This document shows, one piece after another, positions 38,937 through 50,185 of a stretch of 64,000 nucleotides of DNA; within the stretch, counting starts at the first letter, position 1; every line of letters starts with the position of its first letter. Made by a program: the position numbers and the translations under genes. The stretch comes from Xestospongia muta. Lineage: Eukaryota; Porifera; Demospongiae; Haplosclerida; Petrosiidae. Where the stretch lies: contig OY848917.1 of assembly GCA_963693285.1 (NCBI GenBank), forward strand, positions 33,987,245 through 34,051,244, in the 5' to 3' direction. Under the pieces are notes generated by a model. It ran no database searches, was not told the DNA's origin, and was given only the letters and a program-made list of their open reading frames with translations.

Positions 38937-39826
38937 TTAACACCTCCTCTCCTTGTACCAGTTCTCTGGCTCAGCCAATACTAAGAGTTCACTCAGTACA
39001 TCAGATGAACTTGAGGCCTTACTAGGCCTAGTGTCATTTGATACATGAGAATGCTTCTCAGAGGAACTATCAGAGAAAGAGTCACTGATATCCAGTTCTG
39101 GGTGATTAATTTTACCAGGAACTGGCCTTTTCCGAAGGTTCACCATCATTGGTGGTAGAGAAAGACCACTAGCAGAAATAAATGACAAAATTGTATGGGT
39201 TTTCCCCCTCTCAGTTGTAGAAACTGCATACACATTTCTACATCCTATTTCAGCCACTACTTTGTGTGGCTTGAAAACAGTAGTTACTCCTGTTTCATCA
39301 CAGTTGTATATTTGCATAGGCTTTGACACTAAGTTAATTTTTCCATAAATTGCTCCAAGCTTACTGAACAAGTCACTTATGGTATCTTGATTGGCACAGA
39401 CAGCTCTACTGTAAGACAATGGTTGGGGCGACCTGATTGTTAGCTGTGGATGACACCTGTCAAATCCTTCAAACCATGCCCTTCCAGCACTACCATTCTT
39501 AAAAGGGTGGAGGCGTTGGCTCTTGTTAACACTACTGAAACACTACTGAATGCCATACCCATAACTCCTTCCTTTGTCAAACTAAACCCCATTTCAGACA
39601 TTTTAATCAAATATTCTGCCAACTTGTCCTCTTCTTCTTCAGTTAAAACAGTAGCTGGCCCAGGCTTACAGTCTAACTTGACAGAACCATTCACACATCT
39701 TCTAAGAGTTTTGATTGGGACATTATAAAGATTAGCAGCTTTCCTTAATTCCTTGTTTTCTTTTAGCACACTGTCTACAGCTGCAGCTGTGCTATCATCT
39801 GACCACTGTTCCCGTTTACAAGCCAT
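38937..39826 (-). pseudogene. pogo/Tigger-like transposase relic
   Basis: The N-terminal frame (39440-39826, MACKREQWSDDSTAAAVDSV) carries a psq/CENP-B type HTH: LRKAANLYNVPIKTLRRCVN. A frameshift near 39445 leads into a DDE_1 part: SKPMQIYNCDETGVTTVFKP with the first catalytic Asp, then TERGKTHTILSFISASG and LPPMMVNLRKRPVPG. The following core, with the second and third acidic residues, is missing and the frame passes straight to a Ser-rich C-terminal tail ending in WYKERRC. A deletion derivative that cannot be active. Confidence 0.85.
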
Positions 39827-39999
39827 AGTAGGTCTACGCCTAAAAGTGACACAAAAACTTAGTTACCTAGCACCAATTCACGCTAATGTACCTTACTAGC
39901 AGTCTAGCACCTTCGTTAGCAACTGACGTTAGCAAAAAATAACACGTGCAAGTTCTTAATGTTGGGGTGGAGATCAATAAATTAAAAGCTTTAATTAAT

Positions 40000-41172
40000 A
40001 TTAATTGTTATTAACTTTTCTCACCAACAGTAATAGTTACCAGCTCTGAAATCTCTGCCTTCTTCTCTAGTAGGTCAAAGTAAGATATAGCAAGCTCAGC
40101 CCCTCGCTTTGTTGTTTTATTAAACCAGTAGTATATAAATCTATTACCACATCTTCAACACAAAAACATGAAACCTAGAACAATACAAATAAGAAAGTAT
40201 GCATGTTTGAAGTACAGATCCTTACATTCTCAAAACTTTTGCTTGCTTTCCCAGCAATATTGTGTAGAATATGACAAGGGCAACCCATCACATAGACAGC
40301 AGGATTTAATGCTAGTACGTGAGTCTTAATAGAATTCCGTCTACCAATATTAACAGAAGTGGTATCAACAGAAAGACCAACACAATTCATCCTAACATTT
40401 CTTCTGCAGTTGAGTTAGATGACATGCACATATCTAACAATTTAGTATGTATAACACCACTGTCAGAAATTACACGAACAGTCAATGGGTTCGTTTTCTC
40501 TAAACCAATTTCCGATGAACCATCAATAGTGATAGAAAATGGCTTCACTCTCATACGTTCAACAAGACCTTGTTGATATGATGGGGCAATTGCACCATTA
40601 ACGATACAGGTTGTTTTAGTCCTGTGAGATGCATAGCTCTTAGCAATATCACTATCTGGAAAAAGTGTATTATGCATGTATCCTAACAAAAAGCCATTTA
40701 CCTTCTCTGTATTAGAAAAACTTAACTCTCTAGGAAAGCTGATGAGAGACTGCAATTTCAAGCTCTTGGTATTGCTTTGATGTAAGGCCTTACTGATGTA
40801 CCTTTCTACGTCTCTTCTGCCTTGGTGTTCACAAGATACGTTACGTGAACAGGTTTGACAAAAACTTATAGGGATCTCCCTTGACTTCACTAATAAAAGG
40901 GTATATGCCTTTCCAAGCATGATTAAACTTTGTTTGATAAACAGCAGCACCAAGCTTCAGTCTTTTAGAAGATCTGTGACCTGACAGATCACTCTCACTC
41001 GTGCTTTGTTCACTATCACTGTCCACTTGACTATTGGCAGCCATAATCACATTGTGGGTTGTAGTTAAACCAAGGGCGTGGCCCAATAACTGAGTGGGTG
41101 CATGCTGGGCATGAGGATTTGCAATGCTAGGTGTGTGAGCATGAGAATAGATACCTATGTCTGAGACTTACG
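40000..41172 (-). pseudogene. hAT-like transposase relic with a BED-like finger
   Basis: From ATG 41044 (MAANSQVDSDSEQSTSESDL) the frame gives FNHAWKGIYPFISEVKGDPY, then after a one-base shift near 40870 FCQTCSRNVSCEHQGRRDVE, a zinc-finger-like C-x2-C..H region. RMRVKPFSITIDGSSEIGLE, LSVDTTSVNIGRRNSIKTHV and GCPCHILHNIAGKA follow; the last two resemble the hAT catalytic core (sDnasvn.G..s and gC.aHilhN). A small intron at about 40183-40231 (GTAAGGATC to GTTCTAG) leads to VEDVVIDLYYWFNKTTKRGA. The dimerisation domain is absent. The 5' end is repeated at 52328-52586. Confidence 0.7.
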
Positions 41173-42555
41173 CTTGCAAACAGTTGACAAATGGTAACTC
41201 AACAGCAACTTATAATGAATACACCAACAACAATACAAAAAAATAAATAGCTACATCAACTTATAAATAAACAAGAAGAATAGTCACAACAGTAAATAAG
41301 AACCTCAGATAACAAGTAATAAATTCTCTTGGAGTATCTCTCTACTTCCTCTTTCTCACTCTGGCTAACAAAATGAAATAATCCTTCCAAATACATCTCG
41401 CAAGAATCTTATGTCTGTCTTCAAATGCAGGAAAAATATCCATTTTCTTGTAGAATGTTGCGCAAGACTTACAAGTAATGTGCAAAGAATTTGCAGAATT
41501 AACAAAATGTTGACTAAAATTTTGTACACATCATTCAAAATAAAAACCTGACACGATAAGAGCAAGACAATGCATAATTAGAAGAAAATAGACAATTGTA
41601 TCTTGCTTAAAAAACATGTCCAAATTAGAAAAATTTATTTGCATGCATTCAAATCAATGATGCAAAATGATTAAAAACAAACAAAATAAATTTTATTTGT
41701 AATAATATATTTCGCATACAAAGCAAGATCCTTACAGTATACCTAGAGAAATAAAGAAAATCTCATGACAAATATCATGAGTAAATTACACACTGAAACA
41801 CTATAAATGGATTACCTTATGTATACCCGAGTTTTCTTCCACTAGAGTAATTATCAGTACATTTCTGTGTCATTTTTTCAATCACATTTTTTTCTTCCAG
41901 ATAATCTGAAGAAGTCAGAAAGTCAGAAGTAACCATTATGTAACTTGGACTCTTGTCATGAATTAATTGTGAATGAAAAGGTGATACAAAGGCTGGGTTT
42001 TGGGTTTTCTTTAAAATAATAAAAGATTGCCATGTTTCAATAGATAGTATAGAAATTACAGTGTCAAAGGCTACAGTGTTATATAATGCTCTGTTAGCAA
42101 TTAAATAATATAATTGTTCTGAGTATATAGTAGCACAAGATCTGAATTACAAAAATGCAGACATGCCAACCCCTGACTTAGTACTTGAGTGAGAGGCTCT
42201 CAAAAAATGAGCAAGATGTGGAATAAAACTGGAAAAAATGAACACATGCATATGTCTTACAAAAAATAGAAAACATGATGAGTGGCCTTGTATACAGGTC
42301 AAGTTATTTATTTTTAGACGAGTATAGTTTGTTGTATTACTTGTTGTATTCCTTAGTTGCCTTTTTGCTAAAGGGCTCTGTATTTGCAAGTTTCACACAA
42401 ATAATGCTTACTGAGTCACTAGCACTGTCCATAGTCATACTAGCATGTGGCCACTAAGTCTGTTGACACTGAGTTAAAAATAATGACATACCTCCTTTTC
42501 TGATCAGAAATGCATGAGATGTGTTCATGTTTGCATGTGAATGTGAGGGATTGCC
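41173..42555. other. AT-rich intergenic region
   Basis: No gene recognised. Includes long A/T-rich runs near 41580-41770. Confidence 0.35.
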
Positions 42556-42940
42556 CAAAAGCATGTGTACAATGCAGTGTATGATGCAATTTTGGTAATG
42601 TAAATACTCTAAGAAGAAATTCTCCTGCAAGTACCTTCTCTCGAGCTCCCCCTTAATGATGTCAATTGCTTCAAAATACTCTCTTTTGTAACATGCTGTG
42701 TTGATAGCCCTTGCAATGTCAGTATACTGGACAGCTGCTTGGTTATGCTAAATAGAAGTATGGAGACCTTATGTTGAAAATTTCTCCATCAAGGCTGCAA
42801 CACCACTAGCACATCTTGGGCAGTCATCTGTGCCATGTGATGCTTCTTCCATTGTCATTTCCAATGTTCTGTATTTGGTGATTATTGCTTGCATTGCTCC
42901 AGTTCTAATAGTCCGTCTAGTCCACCTAGTGGGACAGTGT
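42556..42940 (-). pseudogene. hAT (ZMYM1-like) transposase fragment
   Basis: The minus strand reads CPTRWTRRTIRTGAMQAIIT from 42939, then LEMTMEEASHGTDDCPRCAS and GVAALMEKFST, a block placed before the dimerisation region in ZMYM1-like hAT transposases. After two stops, NQAAVQYTDIARAINTACYK and FEAIDIIKGELERRYLQ continue in the same strand. It is broken by stops and carries no catalytic residue. It is the kind of central segment missing from the short hAT elements at 18569-24434 and 46442-47337, but a direct relationship is not shown. Confidence 0.65.
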
Positions 42941-43435
42941 TAGAATTTCCACAGTGACTCAGAGCAGAAACACCTATATATAAAAGTATTACAGGCTATA
43001 TATCCAAATCCAAGTATACAACTTGTATACTTTTGGACTTGCTTATTAAGTTATTCATTGCGAATTCACTGACATGAAATGATTACACAGCAATACCATT
43101 AAAGCCTATAATAATAATAAACAGAAAACATAAAAGAGCAAATAAAAGTCAATAGAAATTCCTTGTAAGAACTTTAAAACTTAACATATACTTTTCTTGG
43201 TACAACATGTGATTTGACCAAAACCTGTTGATGTTCATGTTGCATAGAAACCGAAACCATAGTGAACCATAATGTGCAACATTTCTTCTCATTATTGCTT
43301 AACACTGTCACATTAATGAATTGTTCCACCTCACATAACCATTTCCCGATCTAATGATCTAATTTGTTGTGATTCAACAATAACAAGATAACATCTTAAT
43401 ACTTTTGCTAACAACATATGAGAAATGCATTCATT

Positions 43436-43900
43436 TTATGCATGGGATCTACTATACACATTATTGAAGTACAGCAGTTCAGATAGGCAAGAATAACGTA
43501 CTCCACTATCACATTCAGCCTCTTCCTGTTCTTTCCTGGACTTGCACTTTATATAAATATTATTCCATTTATTATTATCATCTGTATTTCTTTGCTTCCA
43601 GCTATATCTATCAAAATTAAAATAATCTGCTTTCTTGATGTCTTCCAACAAAACCACAATCTTTCTAGCTACAGGAACAATGCAAGTGACACACAGTAAT
43701 GCTGCTCAAACAAGTCGACTATAACCATCTTGAGTTTTGAAAATAATCCCACTCCATAGTGATAAAAGCTCATCAACAAATGGATTTATAAAGGTTATGT
43801 GATATTTGGGTAGGGTTTGAGGCAGATTGAGCACAGTTTCCTCTTCATACCTCATTCTTATGTGGAATCTGTATCCTTCCACAATCTCTGACAGTGCCAA
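43436..43900 (-). pseudogene. tnp2-type (EnSpm/CACTA superfamily) transposase fragment
   Basis: On the minus strand: YHITFINPFVDELLSLWSGI near 43750-43810, then CVTCIVPVARKIVVLLEDIK near 43640-43690, then YFNFDRYSWKQRNTDD and VRYSCLSELLYFN near 43460-43500. This order (VDEL..LW.G; AALLCVTCDVPAARK-like; F.R..W..R; YSCL..L.YFN) is what I know from tnp2 transposases of EnSpm type in animal genomes. The D-H motif region downstream is not present. One stop separates the first piece from the rest. Confidence 0.7.
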
Positions 43901-44406
43901 GGTTATAGTGTTCGGTTAAGAGCATCACTAGCTCTTCATAATTCTTTTCTCATGTTTATCAGGGCTTATTAATTCTTTAAGGCACAATTAAATAATTCCT
44001 GTGTGCATCAAGTGACCAATTTATTTCATGTGATTTGATCAAGTGAGTTACTTGGAAAAGGTCATCTGGAGCTTAGGTTTCATTCTGTTAGTTTCTTTAT
44101 TGTGTATATTTTTATGCATGACTACTACAGTTATTCGTATCCGTGAGCGTCCATTTCGAAAAAGTTTCATCATTATTTATTTCAAACAAAACCAAAATAC
44201 ATACTTGTAAACTTTACGACTTTTCAATTGAATGGTGTTGTACTTCCTTGGTTGATCATTACAATCAACTCCTCCCACAAACTGATTATATATTATGTTT
44301 AGAGGGCAAGATATTGTAATTCTATACTACCATAATGAAAACACCTTATTTCCATCCTTGATTTGTATGCTTTTGCCCTTCTCACCTAGACCTTTTCAAA
44401 GATATT
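43901..44406. other. Intergenic DNA
   Basis: Nothing recognised between the tnp2 fragment and the next piggyBac fragment. Confidence 0.3.
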
Positions 44407-44632
44407 TTAAATTCCTCTGGTATCCTTTCTGTTAGCTTTCAATGTTCTGCATGCATATATGCCATCCTTCAACACTACTCTTTCTTCTAAACTATTTTCA
44501 GATCTAATCCTAATTTTACTTACATATTTTGGAACTTGCGAAACTAGGAAGGACTGATTCAAGCATCTTCCCACTTTGTTGGTCACAGTACAGCAGAGAC
44601 CCATTTCATTCTCCACTTGTGAGATCAAGGGT
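44407..44632 (-). pseudogene. piggyBac transposase fragment
   Basis: The minus strand reads MGLCCTVTNKVGRCLNQSF and LEERVVLKDGIYACRTLKAN then RKD, the stretch after the catalytic core in which piggyBac proteins show CGT.R.NRK. It ends at the MITE boundary near 44633. Confidence 0.65.
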
Positions 44633-45052
44633 GTAGGCAATAGGGGGACTTGGGGGGGCCAGATTTTTATGACTCACATGTTTTATATTATAAATGTGCA
44701 TGGGTATTATAATCCTGAATGACTGGATATCTTAATTTGATCATTGAATCATATTTAATAATAAAGTTCTCACAAGAAAATAGATTATGTTTATGTGTAC
44801 TGTCCAAAAATTTGCACTCATTCAATGATAGAGAACTTAGTCCAATCTCCTGGTGGTCTGATTTGCTGATTTCAGCACTAGTAGAACATGATTCACCTGG
44901 TTTGAAAGACACAAACCACTTTCTTAAAGACATTTTTCACAATTTAATCAATGCGTAGGCCTGCCACGGGAAAATTTCGAGAGTGGGCGTGGCCAAAATT
45001 TGCACTAGCCCCCCCCCCCCAGTTCAAAAACTTGTCTATGCCCCTGGAGATC
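44633..45052. mobile_element. MITE-like element with degenerate inverted ends
   Basis: Left end AAGGGTGTAGGCAATAGGGG and right end CTTGTCTATGCCCCTGG are imperfect inverted repeats of the hAT-like CAGGGGCATAG type. G7 and C14 runs lie just inside. Plus-strand or minus-strand frames of about 80 residues fill the interior; the minus-strand one starts MSLRKWFVSFKPGESCSTSA and might be a transposase N-terminus. The flanks share only GAGAT, so the target duplication is uncertain. It splits the surrounding piggyBac relic. Confidence 0.55.
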
Positions 45053-45059
45053 CATTTTT

Positions 45060-45465
45060 AACAACATCTTTCTCTTGCATTTTAACTTATATCAACTCGT
45101 TCATGGACATATGATCTTTTGTTGGCAAGATGTATTCATTATAATGTGTACGTCTTTCTCATCAATGACAGGACAACATCTTTCCTTGGTTTAACTAGCT
45201 TTAATTCTTCTTCAAATGCTATATTATCACTTTCCAGAGATTCGTCATTGTTTTGAATTATGAGAATATCCGGATACAATCTCACATTTGACGACTAGCA
45301 AAGTGCCGTGATAACAGGTCTTAACTTCCAAAGTCGATCATAACTGCGATCAGTCATGGGAGTGTTGTATACACTGTTATCCATGAAGTGAAGAAATTGG
45401 GGAGATTTCCAAAAACCTATTTTGAGAAATCCAATCTGCTATATGGGAATAAAGAAAGGTAGAGT
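45060..45465 (-). pseudogene. piggyBac transposase fragment
   Basis: The minus strand reads GRMTLPFFIPI, then LHFMDNSVYNTPMTDRSYDR followed by LWKLRPVITAL, an exact fit to the LRFLHF.DN...YDRLWKIRPVI region before the first catalytic Asp of piggyBac. A more acidic stretch NDESLESDNIAFEEELK lies beyond. Stops are frequent. Confidence 0.8.
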
Positions 45466-46162
45466 CATTCTTCCAATAGTGACGTAATGTGGGTAGTTTA
45501 TTTATATCAATCATAGCCTTGTAGGTTGGCTACTGGCTTTGTTGTGTACCACTTCCCTATCACTTCAGGTAAAATACCATAAATAAAGAAGTGTTGTACA
45601 GACTCTAATGTATTGTCAATACGTTCACTCGCAATTTCCTTTTCTCTCCACACCACAAAGTCACATTATGACAGCTTACATACTTCTAGCTGCATTTGCA
45701 CTTGATAATAAATAATAAGGGTGATTCCTTTTTAATAACCATTTTCCACCCTGCTTCATCATTTAAAAGTCAGTTCTGTCTTCTTCAGGGAAGCTATCTT
45801 TGATGCACAAAGGACATCAATCGATAGATATATAAATCTTTCAGCATTGCGAGCCTTTATCTTCTTATTTAAAGGATCTTCTGAGTAAATTACAGTAATA
45901 AGACTTTCCATTAGCACATAACTAACCCTTTGAAATAAAAACGTTTCTTCATAATAATTCAAGGAAGCCTTCTCAACAGCATCATATCTCTTGTTCCCTA
46001 TGTGCAGGAATCCCGCCGGCATGGGCAAAGACATTCTTGACAGAGAACCAAGATGATGGAGAACTTAACATAGAACCAACAGTATTGTTATTCTTGACCC
46101 ATTTTTCAATTTCCTTGTTGTGGATTAGCATTTGTTGATGCACAGTAAAAGGACTTTGTGTC
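45466..46162. other. Intergenic DNA with one unassigned minus-strand frame
   Basis: A 91-residue minus-strand frame at 45759-46034 (AGFLHIGNKRYDAVEKASLN) stays open between two piggyBac fragments. I cannot assign it to a family. Confidence 0.3.
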
Positions 46163-46378
46163 CTACCAAATAGAAATGACGAAGTTTCTATTTTGTCTAA
46201 AAATTGTAGGAAAGTCTTGTCTATCAGGTTTCATTGTCCCACATGCATATATCTTTCTTCTCAACAGGCCAGTGAAAAAATTATTAAAATAAATGTGATG
46301 AAAACATCTATTTTTTCTGTCAATTTCAGGAACTGCCAGTATTTCTTGTGTTCCATTTCTCTTGTCACTGACCCTCAT
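46163..46378 (-). pseudogene. piggyBac transposase fragment
   Basis: The minus strand contains RCFHHIYFNNFFTGLLRRKI then YACGTMKPDRQDFP. This matches the DNFFTS..L...L...CGT.R.NR.DFP block of piggyBac, with the catalytic Asp changed to Asn (FNNFF). Confidence 0.75.
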
Positions 46379-46441
46379 TTCTGGAGTTTCTGTATAAAAA
46401 AATAATTATGCTCTAGCAAGCTTGCCTAAAAAACATGTATA

Positions 46442-47337
46442 CAGTGGTGTAGCTAGGGATGCGTGATTGGTAGGGCAAGGAGGATGATTGTTGCACGAAG
46501 CGTGGCGAAAATTTTTTGGAGTAATTAATATTCATTAGAAGGCGTGGCTACACGTCTTAATTAAAGATAAATATTATATATGCAAGTACAATTCTACGGT
46601 TAACACTACCAATACGGCTGTCTTCCACCACTTCCAAAGATATGTTCTTAGATAAGTCTTTTTCAATGGACAAGATGGCAAGATTACACAGTCTATCACT
46701 TGACATTGTGGATCTCAGGTATGTTTTTGTCGTTTTAAGGGCTGAAAAACTCCGTTGACACTCTGCAGTACTAACTGCAATTGTCTGTGTAATTTGTAAG
46801 AGTTTCAAAAGAGAAGGAAAAGCAGCCTTTAACTGATAAACTTCATGGATAACATAATTAAGGCTAGTCATATCCTTGTCTTTGAGGGCTCGTTTTGCCA
46901 AGACTGCCTCCATCGCAATGGTATCAAGACAAGAAAGAAGTTTTCCCGAAAAATTTCTTGAGGGAAAAGTTATGCTTCTTGGCCGAACAGGTGAGAAAGC
47001 TGGGCCTTGTGTAACGTCGCGTGGTACCTGGCTCTCACATGAAGTGGAAGGTGATGAAGAGGCTGGTGAGCTGGCACGTGGAGAACCCAGAGAAGAACAT
47101 TCCCAAGTACGAGAAGATTGGACTGATTGGCTACAATTGTAAAATGTCAGCTACCTCGACATGTTGACTCACGTTGATTAGGTGGGAATGCCACATCCTT
47201 AGTTCTACTTAATTTATTACTAATTATATTATCATTAATGAGCATGAATATAATTAAATACAATATTGATTGCTAGGGCCTATAAAGCTATTGGTAGGGC
47301 CCAGGCCCTACCTGGCCCAGGCTTGGCTACGCCACTG
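46442..47337 (-). mobile_element. Short non-autonomous hAT element, copy 2 (complete)
   Basis: 896 bp from CAGTGGTGTAGCTAGG at 46442 to GGCTACGCCACTG at 47337. Identical 8-bp flanks CATGTATA at 46434-46441 and 47338-47345 give a perfect hAT target duplication. The interior is collinear with copy 1 without the gypsy insertion. The termini also contain GGTAGGGC..GCCCTACC-type internal inverted sequences near the right end. It encodes only the dimerisation segment at 46557-46913. Confidence 0.95.
46557..46913 (-). CDS. hAT transposase C-terminal dimerisation region, copy 2
   Basis: MEAVLAKRALKDKDMTSLNY at the start and TIAVSTAECQRSFSALKTTK in the core mark the hAT dimerisation domain. It is about 118 residues against more than 500 for a full hAT transposase. 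The upstream Ser/Pro-rich frame also seen in copy 1 contains a small indel here. Its retention in both copies could be due to chance or to use of the sequence in dimerising with full-length transposase, which is inference. Confidence 0.85.
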   Translation of the reverse strand: MEAVLAKRALKDKDMTSLNYVIHEVYQLKAAFPSLLKLLQITQTIAVSTAECQRSFSALKTTKTYLRSTMSSDRLCNLAILSIEKDLSKNISLEVVEDSRIGSVNRRIVLAYIIFIFN

Positions 47338-47470
47338 CATGTATACAAAACAGTAATTCATGGCCAACTATTTAGACATTGTAAACATGATGTGACAATG
47401 ATAGGAAAGTTAGATTATAATAAAATGATCACACAATTTTAACAATATCAGATAATCTGACTATGACCGT

Positions 47471-48530
47471 CTAAGAACTGTAAAGAACAACTTTAGAGTT
47501 AACACTTACCAAAAATGAGGATGGCCATCTAGTACAGACTGTTAGGGCGAACTGTTGAAGTTGAAGAGGAACCAGCACTTTTTGAATCATCAGACCCTTC
47601 GACAAACATTGTGATAAATGGTGAGAACTGAAGATTATGAAAGTGGAAGATCCCTTCATCATCAGGTAGGAAAGCCTGTGCACTTAAATCTTCTCTTAAA
47701 AATCAGAACACTGAATATTAAAACCATTAGCACTCACATTAAACATTCTCAACAACATTCTTGAAGAAATTTGTCCATTTGATAAGTCTATTTCGAAGCA
47801 TTTTTGGTCACGGACAAATGTGACAGTCTGTGATTGAGGAGGGGTTGGGATACGACTCATTCTTGGAGTGGACAAATAACGGTTTGACTTCTGATAAAAT
47901 AATAGACAATGTACACCAAAGCATGGTGGATCAATGGCATACAACTCCAGAGAGCTAGACAGCACTGGTCAAACTAGGGTGATGAGTTCCTAGACAAACT
48001 GACAAAGAGAGAAAGAGTACCACTGTGTCAATTGATTAATCTATGAAAACAGCACATACTTCTACTCTTCATCATAATCATCATCTTCACTCTCTGTGTG
48101 GACATAAACTTGTGGCCCACACTGGTGTATCTGAACTCAGAGTTGGTAACAATGTACATCCAAAAAGCAGGCAATGTTGATGTCACAGTTTTGCCCTCAA
48201 CAAGCATGAACCAATCTCTTGGGATCCTCTGGATGCAACAGACTCTGGCCACATGAACATAAAACTTTTGTTATTAGAACAATCATGAATCCCAAAGTTG
48301 TACATCCACATTTGCCTTTTGTAGAATACAATATTTGTACCAAGTTTTGGTGTGGGCAAGGGACTGTTGAAGATCAAAGGTGAATACATCTACCTGTTGT
48401 GATGACTGGCTTAAAGCTGCATCTTCTTTCAATTGCTGATAGGCTCTTTCAGCATTACGGTGATGTAGCTGTATACATAATGAAGAGTATTCTAGAAACA
48501 TCCTATGCAAAACATGGATAGTCTAGAATA
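47471..48530 (-). pseudogene. Unassigned ORF family, frameshifted
   Basis: The minus strand reads HRNAERAYQQLKEDAALSQS, VDVFTFDLQQSL (48390-48510), then in a second frame TPKLGTNIVFYKRQMWMYNF then GIHDCSNNKSFMFMWPESVA and SRGSQEIGSCLL (48190-48360), then FWMYIVTNSEFRYTSVGHKF (48095-48160). A third stretch at 47696-47965 (PTPPQSQTVTFVRDQKCFEI) may be its C-terminus. I recall similar sequences as a dispersed invertebrate ORF family of unknown role, possibly transposon-borne; the FDLQQ and GIHDC blocks look conserved. I do not assign a function. Confidence 0.5.
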
Positions 48531-48599
48531 GTTAGCACCTAATAAATTGACATAAATGTCATTATCACATTAAAAGTATGCCACATTGTTCTCCTTTAT

Positions 48600-49826
48600 A
48601 GACAACAATGGAGGGATGAGCTTACCTGTAGCAGATATACACATCTGCACTCTAATGTTTTCTCTACTGAACCTCCCAGCAGAGACTTTTGACATGTTTA
48701 CTTAAAATTGTTTTGGTTTCCAAATTAAAGGGAAACTAAATTTAAACCTATTAATACTGGCTTGAGGCATTGCTGGAACCAGTGATTTACAATATCCTTC
48801 TTCATTGCTTTCTCTCTCACCATTTGCAGCCTTCCCCTGGGGCTCCATTTAAAAAAGGATTTTGTTTCTTTGTTTCAGGTTCGGGGAGATGGAACATCCA
48901 TTAGATTTTCTAAAAACGATTTCTAGGAAAAAGGGTATGTAACATTCCCATGACGTCTTCCAGTATGACTCGATATCAGGACAGTTGTGAACACCCATAT
49001 TGATGATGACAGCCAGGGTCCCTTTCATCTCCTCAATCAATCAACATTTGGATGAATGGTGTTGACGGTGGTGGTGTATCCACTGCAATATCATGTATGG
49101 GTGTCCAGTTGTTGTTTTTCGCTCCACCTCCCTTTCCACGACCCCCAAGACCACCACGACCCACACCACAACCTTTACCACATCCTGTATTATGTATTAG
49201 TCATAAGCATTAGTCGTATGTATTAGTCATATGCATTAGTCATATATATTAGTCGTAGTCATACAACTAATACATATGTATGACCAAACATTATTTATAT
49301 TATTGTAAAATTACTTTTACTATTGTTCTGTGTTTTTTTTTACTTACTATCATGGTCAGAGTTATAGATCTGACCACCACCACTGCTTGTTGAATATCCT
49401 TGATCACGGAGATCATTTTCATCTCACTTTCACTTTCATCTGTTGAAATAATGATTACTGTTTTATTACTTACTTACCTTCATCAAGTATGTCAGAAAAG
49501 TCTGAGATTTCGTCTTCGCTATCAATTACCCGCTCTAATACGTCGCACAAACTTAGCCCCCAGGCCATTTTGCTATTGTTAAATAGTTGCTACTAGCAAC
49601 AGACCGAATAAAGTCTAACTTACCTTACCATTTCCTGTGGGCTAGGCTAGTAAAATTATAGTACTATTGTTGGAATAAGATGTGAGACTATTTCTAAGCA
49701 TTTTCAAGCAGCGTACCAAGGAAAAGAAAGCAAGATAAGTGCGCAGACACAAAAAATGTGTCTTTGGCATTGAGGGAGAGTGTAATTATTGACACAAAAA
49801 TGTGTCTTTGGCGTGTTAAGGGTTAA
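48600..49826 (-). mobile_element. piggyBac element with exons and one TTAA terminus
   Basis: The right end at 49815-49826 reads AAGGGTTAA, so on the minus strand the element starts TTAACCCTTAACACGCC, a piggyBac-like terminus. GACACATTTTTGTGTC-like palindromes occur twice behind it (49740-49805). Exon 1 starts at ATG 49570 (MAWGLSLCDVLERVIDSEDE, then ISDFSDILDE) and ends at a GTAAGTAAG donor near 49479. A second exon (QGYSTSSGGGQIYNSDHD) lies near 49350-49440 and ends at GTAAGT. A Gly-rich stretch GCGVGRGGLGGRGKGGGAKN lies near 49095-49180. The transposase core begins with EEMKGTLAVIINMGVHNCPD then IESYWKTSWECYIPFF at 48900-49040. The catalytic part is missing. Confidence 0.75.
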
Positions 49827-50049
49827 AATAATTTTCAAGAATTGCTGTTACCTCTTGTTGTCTCAGACCAAACCCTACTGAGCAAAAATAGGAGACAGGT
49901 ATATACGATTTCTTGTTCTGATCTGAGAACTATAGGGTGGCCTTTTAGTTTTGAACTACTCTATTTTATATAATTTAAAGTATTTATTATTAATAATGAT
50001 ATTTTAAACATTAAAAACTGATAAGATCTGTTTTTGAAAGCGATGTTAC

Positions 50050-50180
50050 CATTCCGAATGAGGCTCTTCCAATGGTCAGGTGTCACAAGATCAAAACCTT
50101 TCCATGCCAGCTGTTCTAGAGATTGAATGCATGAGTATTGGCCTTGATGTGACCTTTAACCTGTACCTACGGCAACTCAA
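50050..50180 (-). pseudogene. IS630-like relic, copy 3, C-terminal piece
   Basis: The minus strand gives VQVKGHIKANTHAFNL preceded by IELP, equal to the E-motif region of copy 1 at 5110-5230 with stops and a deletion. The catalytic Glu is still encoded. Confidence 0.75.
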
Positions 50181-50185
50181 TAGCA

